A stretch of DNA of 64,000 nucleotides. Source: Hysterangium stoloniferum. Lineage: Eukaryota > Basidiomycota > Agaricomycetes > Hysterangiales > Hysterangiaceae. The position numbers and the translations under genes are program-made. The notes beneath the pieces were generated by a model. The model was not told the origin of the DNA. It made no database searches and worked only from the letters and a program-made list of their open reading frames with translations. The stretch's first letter is position 1. Each line of letters starts with the position of its first letter. Where the stretch lies: the NCBI GenBank assembly GCA_015178975.1, contig WHVD01000073.1, positions 366,794-430,793 of the forward strand, given 5' to 3'. This document shows positions 23,811 through 34,594 of this stretch, piece by piece.

Positions 23811-24848
23811 AATTACTAGAGGAGATGTAAATATCAAGCAACCAAAACATTCAGCTGGCAACTAAGTTGGCAAAGGTTAGAAATTGATATAGACATATGT
23901 TTCCCCCGTCGGATGCATATATTGGGAGGCGTGCGCATTGGTGTGTGCAGTGATATTAACAGTTGACTCCTTAACCCATACCCCTGATAACCCATACTCC
24001 TTTAAAACCCATAGGATCCTCGTGTTACCAAAGTTGGTTTTCAGGCTATTCGCACATGCCCCCTGGAGTGTCGTGTCCATGGAACGGGGCGACTGTATAT
24101 ATATTTACCCAGCTCATAATCAATCAAGTACTCTAGCCAACAGTGGTATTGTTCCTACTATAGAAAATATTCAGAAATACGTGTACATTACGCCGATCTT
24201 TTGAGTAAAACATAGGATGAAGACGCTATCTAGCTGGCAATAGCGAATTAATGTGGATTAATATTAGTTGTGGCCTGCATATAGATGAATCAGTCGCCAG
24301 TTGCGGGTCTAGGGTGCGAACGAAGGAGATTAGCTCGCTACCATCGGGTGTTTCAGAATCCCACATTTATACGGAAATGTTATCGATGAGGAGAAGACAG
24401 ATTTAATACTTGATTATATATTTAAGCCAATGGGAACTTGTGATTAAAGATGACTCGAGGACAGGTACATCCCTGTCGACTCATCATGCAAATCTACTAT
24501 TTAAAGCTCGATCCTAACCTAACGTCCCTAGCTGCAGCTGTCCAACCAGGCCTGCTTCCAAGTTGAATCCTCGACAATTGGAATGCTACTACTTCTTGCT
24601 CGTCGTCGGAAACATTGAAGAACGTGCGTTATGATCAACCGTTCCTTATCTCGGGGTCACAATACTGCCTTGTCTTACATTTATTGCCCTACGTGTCCCA
24701 GGATGGACTCGGAGAGCATTTGCCGAGGCGGTGCATCCAGTTGGGGCTCAGTTTGAATTACCAGTGCGGTATTCACCTATCGTAATATCATAATGGCGCC
24801 CGAACCACTTTTACCCTTTCGACGTCGCCGTGAACAACGACCACCATA
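23811..24848. other. Gene-free interval upstream of MAF1
   Basis: About 1 kb of AT-rich DNA between SDHC and MAF1. Short ATG frames near 24630 and 24795 upstream of MAF1 (one starts MAPEPLLPF) are not joined to it and may be upstream ORFs in its leader. No RNA gene or repeat recognised. Confidence 0.4.
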
Positions 24849-26024
24849 ATGAAGTACATGGAAATTCCTGAGCTCGCATCTCTTTCTCGCAACCTCCACC
24901 ACCATTCCGCAGAGTGTACTGTTCATACCCGAATAGAGGCCTATTCCTGCAAGTCAATCAACAAGGACAAGAAGCTCTTCGCTACCCTCGAACATTCGTA
25001 TCTCGAAGATTTAGCCACTTCCCGCTCACTTCTATCAGATAGAGAGTCTCAGGATGATGTCACTCCCTTTGGTCACCTTGGCTCCCCAAGTGCGCGAAAG
25101 ACTCTCTATCTCCTCATCGCCACATTGAACGTCGCATTCCCTGACCACTCCTTCTCCACACTGCGCCCCGAATCCTTTGTACGCGAACATTCTGGCGCAC
25201 ATATTCTGAACGCTCTCTCTACCACTCTTATCTCCCAACGTGCGCGGCCGAATAGTCTGGGCATTTCTCCTCCTCGAAGCTATGCTTCTTATCCTCCTCC
25301 CTCTGACCTAGAATCATCAGCGTCGTTCTTTCCCTCCTCCATTCCAACATCGTCGTCGCCCCCCAATCATTTTATGGGTAATGATATCCTCTCCGGCACC
25401 CATCCCACTCTCTACAAAGTCTTGGACGACGTCATCAGATTGTCTGAGTGCGAGGTCTTTTCTTATTCGCCAGATATTAACTCAGACCCTCATGCGGGTG
25501 ACTCTGACGACGATGAGCCCGAGAGCGACGAGGAGCCTGAGTTTTCTGACGATGAGTACGACTTTGACGACGATGTTCCTTTTCAGTCGGAGCCCGAGGA
25601 TGAGTCCACATTTACCTTTGACGAGGACAACGAGCCGGACGGGTTCGCACCTGCGTCCCCGCCCAAGTCCCGCTGGATGCACGACACGCCCAAGAAGAAG
25701 AAGAGAACGAGCTCGTCTGACTCCTACTCGACTTTGGAATCACCGAACCGGTCGCGACCGCGCCCTATTCCTGCTTTCCGCCACAGGCGCCCGAGAACGC
25801 CGTTATTATGGTCGTCTCATTGGTTCTTTTACAATAGGAAGCTCAAGCGCATTCTATTTATCTCAGTCTGGGCTAGGAAGAAGGCGTGGCCCGTTGCTGC
25901 AAGTGGAGTGGAAGAGTTCAGTGGATACCAGCTCTCAACGAGTGCCGAGTCGTTTAGAGGCTGGGTTGGTGATGTTGGTGCGGGGGCACGAGCGCTTAGG
26001 TTGGGTCTTTCGAAGACACTGTGA
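24849..26024 (+). CDS. MAF1: MAF1, repressor of RNA polymerase III (intronless)
   Basis: MAF1 binds and inhibits RNA polymerase III under stress; it is controlled by TOR and PKA phosphorylation in yeast. The 391-residue ORF starts MKYMEIPELASLSR and has HTRIEAYSCKSINKDKKLF, EDLATSRS, ARKTLYLLIATLNVAFPDHSFS and LDDVIRLSECEVFSYSPD, all family blocks. The C-terminal box is LLWSSHWFFYNRKLKRILFISV. A Ser/Pro-rich linker (residues ~135-175) and a long acidic linker (residues ~210-275) are inserted, like the variable linkers of yeast Maf1. After the last box there are ~60 extra residues. There is no intron, unlike every neighbour except perhaps the smallest. The coding region is visibly richer in G+C than its flanks. 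Confidence 0.92.
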   Translation: MKYMEIPELASLSRNLHHHSAECTVHTRIEAYSCKSINKDKKLFATLEHSYLEDLATSRSLLSDRESQDDVTPFGHLGSPSARKTLYLLIATLNVAFPDHSFSTLRPESFVREHSGAHILNALSTTLISQRARPNSLGISPPRSYASYPPPSDLESSASFFPSSIPTSSSPPNHFMGNDILSGTHPTLYKVLDDVIRLSECEVFSYSPDINSDPHAGDSDDDEPESDEEPEFSDDEYDFDDDVPFQSEPEDESTFTFDEDNEPDGFAPASPPKSRWMHDTPKKKKRTSSSDSYSTLESPNRSRPRPIPAFRHRRPRTPLLWSSHWFFYNRKLKRILFISVWARKKAWPVAASGVEEFSGYQLSTSAESFRGWVGDVGAGARALRLGLSKTL

Positions 26025-27680
26025 TTTGGTGAGTTTTCATGTTTTTCTTGGCGGGCTCGCCACATCCACATGTGCGTCGTACTCATCCGGTGTGATCTTG
26101 CCGTGTCAAGGATTAGCATTGTCAGCCTCGATGTGGCTTGACCGATACCTCTTCTTTCTAATATCTCCCTCACGTCTGTTTTCTTGAGCAAACTGTGCAT
26201 GAAGCAGGTTGGTACCTGTGGAATCAAGCATCGCTGGTGATGGTGTACGACCTTGTAAGCGTGTAGCCTGCCTGTTGTGTATCTTTTGTGATGATTGTAC
26301 TCGATGTTTCCTTTGATCTATTTCCTTCGATCTATTTCCTAGTATTTTGATTTCCCTTTTCTTTTTTTCGTGCAATGATGGTGGTGATTGCACACGACTT
26401 GGACATTATAACTTGATGTTGTCGTGTTTGAATAGTACTGTATGTACGTGTTGTTGTATGTATTATCCATTGCATGAAAGAGTCTATGGTCGGCTGAAAA
26501 ACGGATGTTCGTTCGCACAGCTTGAATATATTCACGACGTTCGAAAGACTGAATTACACGATAGATCACTTCTTATAAGACGAAGATTCTAGTGTTAACG
26601 ATGACTGTCACCCCTCTTTCCGAGTTCACCCTAGCGACTTCGCCTGCAGCATCTCCGATCGAGAACACGTCATCGAGGTCGCAAAGTTTGTTCAGGGTGT
26701 ATCCCGCTTATTCTCTTATCTAACCGGTTTTCCGCTTAGTTGGAGGATGGCATCGGCAATCATAACCGTTCTCATGTATGTACACCGTTGGGCCGTCGCG
26801 TAAGTAAGAAGGTTCGGATTCGCGTCTACCCGCATTAAGCCCGACACGCTGCCCTCCCCTTCGGTCGAAAGGAAGGTGTTGTGCCCGCTCGTGTGGACAA
26901 TATGAAGGCAGAGTATTGGAAGAGCGCAACGGCGTGCCTCCTCCATTGATCGGTGGGCGAGGCTTCACTCCTTCAGGCGGGCTACCCCGCACGAAAAATT
27001 GAAGCAGTCATAGCCCTTGCCCTTCGGCATTTTGGATGATATGAGGCTTCACTTGGCATTCTGCGCCATGGGCGGATCCTTACCTTGGAATTCCTTTTGG
27101 TATCTGTACCCTCTGGCACGTCCGTCCCGTCATTGTGCCATCATTTAGACATTGGGCGGTCGCTAGATAAATCATGAACATTAATGTATAGATTCCCGGA
27201 TTGGGGTCAATGCCCCAGGTTCAACAATTCGGTAGAGATCACAAGGCAAAGTCAGCTATTACTTTCTGTCTAACACCTCAGTAGTTCGTATATTAGATAT
27301 CACAAGGTTGACATAGGATATCAGTGAGAGTCGGATACAGACTTTCAGGTAGATTAGAGCGTTGTACACTGATATCGGAGTTGTATTAGTATTATTCTAA
27401 ATGTACCTTGAAATCAACCTCCGCCCAGTTTTTTTCTTTCTGCCCACATCTCTCTCATCTATACCTCACAGCAAAACAGCTCACAGTGACTTTCCTGCCA
27501 GTGAATCCGTTCATCTCATTATTTGAGCACTCATTGATCTCGTTAACCGATTCCCATGATAGCACCCTCATTCAAAACTATACTTAGTCCCACAGCTGCT
27601 CTTTACTTTCTCCTTAAAAACACATAATAAGGGCCCAGGCGGCTCACCAAAATACTTTAGAATATTTCTATCGTAGTGTT
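26025..27680. other. 1.6-kb interval without a confident gene
   Basis: This holds the MAF1 3' UTR and the promoter of the next gene. A short plus frame from about 26600 starts MTVTPLSEFTLATSPAASP and runs 42 codons. After a possible intron (GTGTATCC to CGCTTAG at ~26740) another stretch, LEDGIGNHNRSHV, follows before stops appear. This could be the 5' end of a decayed or unrecognised gene. The reverse strand at 26720-26992 is also open, with a Pro/Arg-rich translation of no known family. I call no gene. Confidence 0.35.
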
Positions 27681-30457
27681 ATGCGGGAGCTTCGAATCCA
27701 ACTTCTCCTCATGTCATGTCCTCATGTGTTGCAAGCTTTCGCAGCACCCATGCACCACTCCGAGTCGGACTCTAGGGTTAATGGAAGTTATCATTCTCTC
27801 TCACCGGAGCAGACGGCTGGTACGTAATGGCTTCCTCACATGTTTCTATCATCCCCACTAGCATTATCAAAATTAATCAACAGATGAGCACTCTGTTATT
27901 ATTACTCCATTTCCGACATACGCCATCGTTCTTCTAACACTATTCATCCTTATATGCGCCTTTGGCAGTGCCATCATCTTCAAACTATTGTATCCGGTCT
28001 CAAAGCAAGGTTGGAAGAGCCAAGTATTGAGCCGTATATATTCGCCGCCTAAGGGTAAATCTTTTTCTTCCAGGCAGCGCAGAATTGTGGATGAGGCAAG
28101 CCTTTCTGCTGGTATATGCGCTTCGAAGAACAACAACCAGTCTTCGCCGCCAGAATTCGGGGTTAATGGACGAAGGATGAGCATACCGCCAACCTCCAGC
28201 CTATTGCCCCTACCTTCGGGATCTTATCAAGATAGAGAAATTCCTAGGAGCGTGGTCCAGTCCTTGCATAATCCCCTTCATTTTCGCGTAACGCCGATCT
28301 CTTCTTCACCGCTAGTGTCGAGACCCAGAACTCAAGCATCAATACAGAACTCGCAAACCGACAGCGCTCCTGCCTTCATTTCTTTTTCGCTTCAAAGCAA
28401 TCCTTCTAAGATATTTTCACACCTCAAAGCACTTACAGGGTGTGGCAAGGAGAGGAAATCAACACCCATTTTGCCTAGTGCACACGTGGTCACGCATTCA
28501 AGTAAAGATGTCTTGAATGGAAGCTCTCTTTGTATCCTGTCGTCTGTCAAAGCTCCAGCATCGACTCTTCAAAGCACACATTCGGAGGGCCATAGTTTAA
28601 CTAGTCATAGTCCTGCTTTATCCATCGGTCCTAACTCAGGGTTCTACTCGCTTTGCGAACCTCAATTATCCGCTGGGAGTGTCCTTCAGTCATTTCTTGA
28701 TTTCTCATCACCCTATGCTTCTGGAGATGCATTTATCGCTACAGCTGCAGGGCCTGAGAGCGGAGAGCATAATGTTAGTATATCCGGTCCGCGGTATCTT
28801 CATGATGGTCCGCTGGAAACTATCTCGGAAGAAATTGATGATAATGATGCTCCTAGGCTAGGAAGTCCACTCAGTACTAAGGCCATTCTGAAGGATACAA
28901 TTCAAGAATACTCTTCTCCGAAACGGCCTGATAATATGAAATGCCCACAATCTTTTTCAACTACATCCTCTGTAGTATCTTCAGCTTACTTGCTTCGTGG
29001 ACATTCCGAGGAGCATCTTGAATTATTTTACCGACTGCAGTCAATAACCCCCTCTAACACACAGTCACTCCTACCCGATATCCCTGATGAGCCACAATCA
29101 GTATGTGTCATTTTTAATCATCAGTACGCCAATTCCAACAGACATGATGTGATTTTTTCAGGCGTACCATGCAGACACACTCTTTGAGGTACGAAGCGAA
29201 CTCTCTGCTAGACCGTACGAAGATGATGGTTCCCCCACAATGCAATCTGCAGCACCTGTTTCCCTGCACGCCTCTCATCCTGTACTCTCTGCTGTCTCAG
29301 CTCTGCGGAGCCCCAATATTAACAGAGACCCATACCCCGTAGCTTGGCAACAACCGGTCATAGGATGGGCCGTCAAAAACCTTGAGGCAAGATCAACATC
29401 GGTGCCAGAATTGGATCATCGACACAAGAACATTGATATGGAAGAATTCGAAAACATCGTCCTCCCGAGGGTAGAAAATACTGATCGAAGGGAAAGGGTG
29501 TCATCCTCCTCTAGTACTCGACGTGAGAATGATGTTTCAGAGAGGCTGTTTATTAGAGATATCAAGACTATGGAATTCAGTAGCGGTGTTTCACATTCTA
29601 CATTCCATTCAGCATTATCCTCTTTTCCGATGTCTAGACGTGCTAGTGCTCAAACACGGCCTGACACTCTCGAAGACAATCCGACAGAGGAAGAGAGAGC
29701 AGGGGGCCGGGCTGACTTTAAGAGTGGTGCTGACGAGATTACTTTGATCTCAATGCTGCAGGGTCTAAGCACGCCTCGCAGTACAAAGGACGAAGGTCGT
29801 GCCTCACTAACAGCCATGTTATCGCCGCTTTATCTGAGCCCGGCAAGTTCTACAGCATCGAGGGGGAAAATGCGTACCATTTTGCCCTCGCACAGCGATT
29901 CTGCCGACACAAATATGAAGAATAAAGACGGCCCATCTATTCTCCGGGAGGAAGCAAGTCAGCAAAATGCAAAGGTCGGCGATACAAAATATCTAAATGG
30001 TGAATCTGGAATCGATAATCCGGCTTTCTGCTCTCCTGAAATGCCGCATGGTCCATATCCCGTTATGCCAAACTTTCTCTTTGCATCGCCGACCCCACTC
30101 GCTACGCTACGACCGCTAATGCTTACCAGTAAATCATTCCCGAGAAGTCCGTCTCCTGCTTCAAGTGACCCTCCTTCTCCCGATTCCGTAGTACGCCACA
30201 TATCTGCTCGGCTGATGGTCCCACCCCAATCCTTCAGCTTCGATTGTCTGGTATCAACTCCAATTTCGTCTCCTGAGGCTGATTTCACACCAGGGATCGA
30301 TCTGAATAGTCCTTCTGTACGACCACCCGGTCGATCGTATCTGCTTCCGATTCGATTAGATATCCATGGGTTAGATACGTCTCAAGTCCCCGCTGCGATA
30401 TCGAGTCCTACACCATCCCTTAACGGACGAACTGTTTCGACTTCCAAGTTCTTCTAG
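27681..30457 (+). CDS. Unidentified 883-residue single-pass membrane protein
   Basis: Not recognised. Three exons close exactly (27681-27819, 27884-29100, 29162-30457). The first ~25 residues (IQLLLMSCPHVLQAFAAP) look like a signal peptide. One strong transmembrane helix follows at about residues 55-78 (YAIVLLTLFILICAFGSAII), then a basic stop-transfer stretch (KQGWKSQVLSRIYSPPKG). The remaining ~800 residues are Ser/Pro/Thr-rich and almost surely disordered, with many SP/TP sites and short recurring patterns such as LSPALSIGP and SPSPASSDPPSPDS. The predicted layout is type I: short lumenal N-terminus, one helix and a long cytosolic phospho-tail, as in fungal plasma-membrane sensors or scaffold adaptors. 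No catalytic domain is visible. Confidence 0.75.
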
Positions 30458-31263
30458 AGGAAAGGCAAGTTTCTTGATACAACTCGGAATACAGCCTCGC
30501 TTGAAACGTGAACGAGTGACTTACGATCCGAGGTACAAGCTTTGTGAAAGGTTCATTTTACATTTTCTGTTCATTTCGGGATCGTGGATCCTCGCGCTGT
30601 ATTGGACCATTTTTGTATTTGTTACTCTTGCAACTAGTTTTGTCCGCTGCCTCTCCCCGTTTTTCACATATCATATCATGATAGTTTATGCACGTTACCA
30701 GAGGTTACATAGCGTTGGCATGGAGTGATGTGATAGAAGTCAGGCCGCCATGTTGCCGGCGCCAACTGATGCAAATTCAGGGCAATGTACCCCACGCCAC
30801 TGCCCCGTCTCGTTTTGATTAAAATTCTTGACCATCGTCATCTCAGAATCGAGTGCCGCAAATACCAGTCTCAATGTGTGATCTATAGCAATTGCAATTT
30901 GTAACACCTGGCCAACCCCGGAACTTAAAGCGGGGATTGCTGTAATCAAGTTTCCTCACGAGAAAAGTGTCATTGTACAAATGGTAGTACAGCTATATGG
31001 TCGCCACGCTACCATAAACTTTCGCATTCCACGTTGAACCTTTTCGGGATTCCATTGAATTTCCGACGCTGGATAGAGATCAGCGAGCCGGCGTTTGGAT
31101 TTCGTTTTTTCATCCCATGGTTATCAATCACCTAGCAAGTCTAGCGTAAGGAGTATATATTATACGATGATTATGGTGGTGCTACAGCAAAAAATATTTC
31201 TAGAAGGTTTGTTGCTAATGGAGAATGCAACATCGTCCAGGGTGTCCGTCAAATATAAATGTC
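30458..31263. other. Convergent 3' region
   Basis: Spacer between the stop codons of the membrane protein (+) and the ThuA-like gene (-). Two short open frames (plus 30474-30728, minus 30740-30949) lack any recognisable domain and probably are untranslated sequence. Confidence 0.4.
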
Positions 31264-32794
31264 CTATGGGTAAAATGGGGGCAGGCCGGTAACGGTGACA
31301 CAGAGTGCCATGATTACCACCATGTAGGGTGGGCCGTGAAAATGCAACGCTGCTGCAGACGGCTGTCTGGACTGCGACGAAGACGGGGTTCTAGACAATG
31401 CAAATGAGACGTCGCAATGAGTTGAGCCATGGGATACTCACGTCTGCGTATTAGTAACAGGCGTTCCAGATGTGGCGTTGTTTGTGGGAGCAGGGGCCGA
31501 AATAGGATTTCCTACACTTCCGCTGGCGTTGAAGGCACGGGTCGTGTTAGAGGCTAGTGCCCAGGTGATACCACCCATTACATGGGCGATAAAGGTCGGA
31601 TCCTACAAAACAATACAGGTGGTTGGGGACTGACAAGAATATGTAGCCCTGGCGCGTAACCCACCTCCCAGGTTTCGTTCAGATGCCCTAGACTCGTATA
31701 CCAACTGCGTCCTATACGTCCCGAAGCTTCTGGTGTGGCTCCTGCTGAAGACTCCTGGAACCACGCTAGCAGGCGATTGGTGAGCAAGGAAGACCTTGAT
31801 AAGAGCAAGTCTACCTTTAGGACTGGGAGACCCTTCCTCGGGATCTGGTGCTGTTTGATCTGGATTACAAAAATGACATTAATGGTATGTTAATATACAA
31901 AAAACCTGGAAATACCAGTAAATGACGACGTGTCGGCGGAGAGGAGCACGCTTGCGCCTATTGATCGAGGATCGCTCTTGAAATGATACCTACGGCACGG
32001 GGTGTGGGTGTGTGGCGTATCAGAAAAACACTTTTACAGACTCACATCTCATCCTGCACGGCCCATCGCTGGGGTAACATGCTGGTGCTCGGGTGCGAAG
32101 CATCGATTACCAAGATCGTCTGTAGGGACAAGTTAATGCAAAAATTGAGCTTCACTGAATCGAGGCCCTGGCAGCCGTTCAATAACGACGTACTGCATTT
32201 TGAAGATTGGCATGGTCGCGGAAATGTGCTCCTGGACAAAACGATGTAGAAAAAATAACCCGTCATTCACGTCCTACTCACCGAGTTCGTTTTGAAAGAA
32301 TGTGCTGTTCCGAAGAGAATCGGAAGCGGCATGTATGCCGACGAAATTTCCGCCCTTGTCCACCCAGTTCTGGAACGCTTGTATGCCAGAATCATCCAGC
32401 ACTGGTGGAAGGGTCACTGCAGTAGCAGGACATATCTATGATATGACATACCTTGGCCCGTATTTGACAAGAACACTATGGCATCGTACTGGCTCAGATT
32501 TGAATCGGTGAATAAAGTCTGATCTTCAGTGTGGTCAAAAACAATGCTGTGCGGAGGGCCTTGCTTCTTGAGCGCATCTACAGCAGTGGGGATCGAGTCG
32601 TGACGAAAACTGCCGGGGAGGCAGTCAATCAGCCGGGTCTCCTAACGTGCCTGGTGATTCTCGACATACTCGACAGTTCGCGAGAAAATGAGAATTTTAG
32701 CGGTGCCACCGCTGGCACCGGTCTGAGACTGACTGGGAAAAAACAAAGAGAGGAATAACACGAGTAGTGAAAGGATAAACAAGCGTCGAACCAT
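31264..32794 (-). CDS. Secreted ThuA-like domain protein
   Basis: The ThuA-like fold is a glutamine-amidotransferase-like domain found beside sugar metabolism genes in bacteria and in secreted fungal proteins. ATG at 32794 opens a clear signal peptide (MVRRLFILSLLVLFLSLFF, cleavage after SQS/A). Then AKILIFSRTVDFRHDSIPTA, formed across a GTATGT intron, gives the domain start. It continues with YDAIVFLSNTGQVLDDSGIQAFQNWV, KGGNFVGIHAASD, GAFFDYHPEIQTA, WAVQDEVYNF and GRSWYTSLGHLNETWE; the last matches the typical end of the domain. A Ser/Thr/Asn-rich linker and a hydrophobic tail (MVVIMALCVTVTGLPPFYP) suggest a GPI-anchor signal, though the omega site is uncertain. About seven short introns. 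The biochemical role in fungi is unknown. Confidence 0.85.
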
Positions 32795-33634
32795 CCTAGA
32801 GACCGGACTGAGCTGATGAGAGGAGGGAACAGTAAACGTGAAGTTTAAAGTTCATGAGAAACCAGCCGTGTCCTCACGAATGTCACGAGTAAATGGTTAT
32901 AATACCACCAAACCGAGGGTGACTTACGAATACTAGCTCTAGCTTTATTTGATGGTATATATATGGAGCGACTGATCAAGTTGGGTATGTACAGCTATAG
33001 CTTCGGCCCTGTTTAAATATTCTCGATTCACTATGCATGTTGTAAGAATCATCGACGTTTGTCGAACATATCAAGCTTCAGAAGGCTCCAGCTTGCCTGG
33101 ATAAACCGTGTTGTGTATACGTATAAATCAGACTCTTTGCACCTATGTACATTAATGTTGGGAAACACAATTGTCGAAGTAAGGATGCATCCATTCAAGG
33201 CTAGTTGCCACAAGCTGAAGCACATCTACCGCGATCTCACAAAGTACTCGGGACAGCTTGACAGCGAGATAAAGACACAATCTAATTCAACTACTATGAT
33301 CGCAGCAAAACAATCGAGACACGACAGCGATGTTATATACTTGTATGATATAAACATGAGAGAATAAAAATTCTCCTACGTGATCTCATGAAATCAAATA
33401 TTACAGACTAGCAGGTCTACCTAAACAACTACACTAGTTCATCAAAAGATTTTGGGAGATCCATTCACCATACACAATCCAGCAATTTCATGGAATTTTA
33501 TTTCCTAGCTCACGCTTGCTGAAACAATTGCGGAATGTTGTCGAAACATTGAAGTTCCTGTGGTAAGAGTGTATTACAGAGCCCCCACCGTGCTCGAGAT
33601 AAATAATAAGTACAAATCAGATACTCGCATAAAC
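32795..33634. other. Gene-free AT-rich interval
   Basis: Contains the promoter of the ThuA-like gene, including TATATATA at about 32955-32963, and the 3' flank of SDE2. A 102-codon plus frame at 33059-33367 has no recognisable domain. Confidence 0.4.
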
Positions 33635-34513
33635 TTATGCCTTTGTCCCAACAACGGTAGCAGTAATTGCCACCGCGGGTGCCACGAGGGCGGGTTCAAG
33701 AATGTCCGCAACTGCGTTAGCTGTTGTAGAGGTCGAAGTCGATGCAGCCGCAGGCGGCGAGTGTGATGTCTTCGCTTTCTTCTTTTTCTTCAATAGACCT
33801 AGACCAGAATTAGATCATATAACAGAAGCATGGTGATAAACTTACCAGCAGCAACCGCACTCTTCACAGAATCTACTATTTCCCGGCTTTGTTCAAGGAA
33901 TTCTGTATCATCAAAACGGCGCTTCGACCCCGCGGATTTGTCATTTTTCGCACTCGACGAGGTTTCAGAAGCATCGATACCCAGCTGGCGTTCCAAGGCT
34001 TGGATTTTCGCCTTTCGGGCCTCGCTGACCGCCTTCTTGCGTTCCGGTTCACCTTCCAAATACTCGGCCAGTCTGATAATCCAAGATTAGACATAATTAA
34101 ACACAGGAACAGAACGCTTCATACTTTTTGGCTTCCTTGACTGTGCTCAAACGTCGTCCGCTCAGATCACGACATGCATCATTATTGCTTGTTTTCTGGC
34201 TACTCATGCGACCTCCTGCAGCACGAAGTTGCGATCCAAAACCTCCCTTCCCGCCGAGAACTCGTGGGGTAATACGTATCGACACATGTGTCGAATTAAA
34301 GTCGGAAAGAGAGCTGTGAATGTCAGGGTTGGGTCCAGAGGGCAAGGAGATGTAGAAGTCATGCGAGGCCGGGAAGGAGGGAAGACGTTCGGCAAGGAAA
34401 GATGGAATGGACGACAAAGTAGTATCTGGCGAAAGCGCGAGATCAACTGTAGGGAAAGGGTGAAAAGATGAGACAGATACGGTGGTAGTCATTGTCGTAA
34501 GGTAAGGCTGCAT
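33635..34513 (-). CDS. SDE2: SDE2, ubiquitin-fold splicing and genome-stability factor
   Basis: Sde2 is made with an N-terminal ubiquitin fold that deubiquitinases cut off at GG-KGG; the released Lys-started protein enters the spliceosome in fission yeast. Here the Ubl part (residues 1 to ~85) ends [20 protein letters not shown], exactly the invariant processing site, followed by [21 protein letters not shown], the Sde2 signature. A basic coiled segment ([23 protein letters not shown]) and a C-terminal Ala/Thr/Ser tail follow. Exon 1 ends at 34125 (donor GTATGA); two more introns. The start may be ATG at 34513 or at 34492 (MTTTVSV), which better fits a Ubl that begins on a beta strand. It is head-to-head with TMS1 (81 bp). 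Confidence 0.92.
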
Positions 34514-34594
34514 TCGTGACACCTTCGTGTTTTGCTTATGTAATTAAGAAGTCACGCCAGAATCTCTTTGCACATCAGCCACACAGACTTGCCA

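Noticed and set aside
25381-26187. 268-codon Arg/Ser-rich frame overlapping MAF1
   Set aside because: It is the shadow of the MAF1 frame: repetitive Arg/Thr/Ser from acidic GAC/GAG codons read out of phase.
33059-33367. 102-codon plus-strand frame between the ThuA-like gene and SDE2
   Set aside because: No recognisable family or splice pattern, and composition like the spacer.
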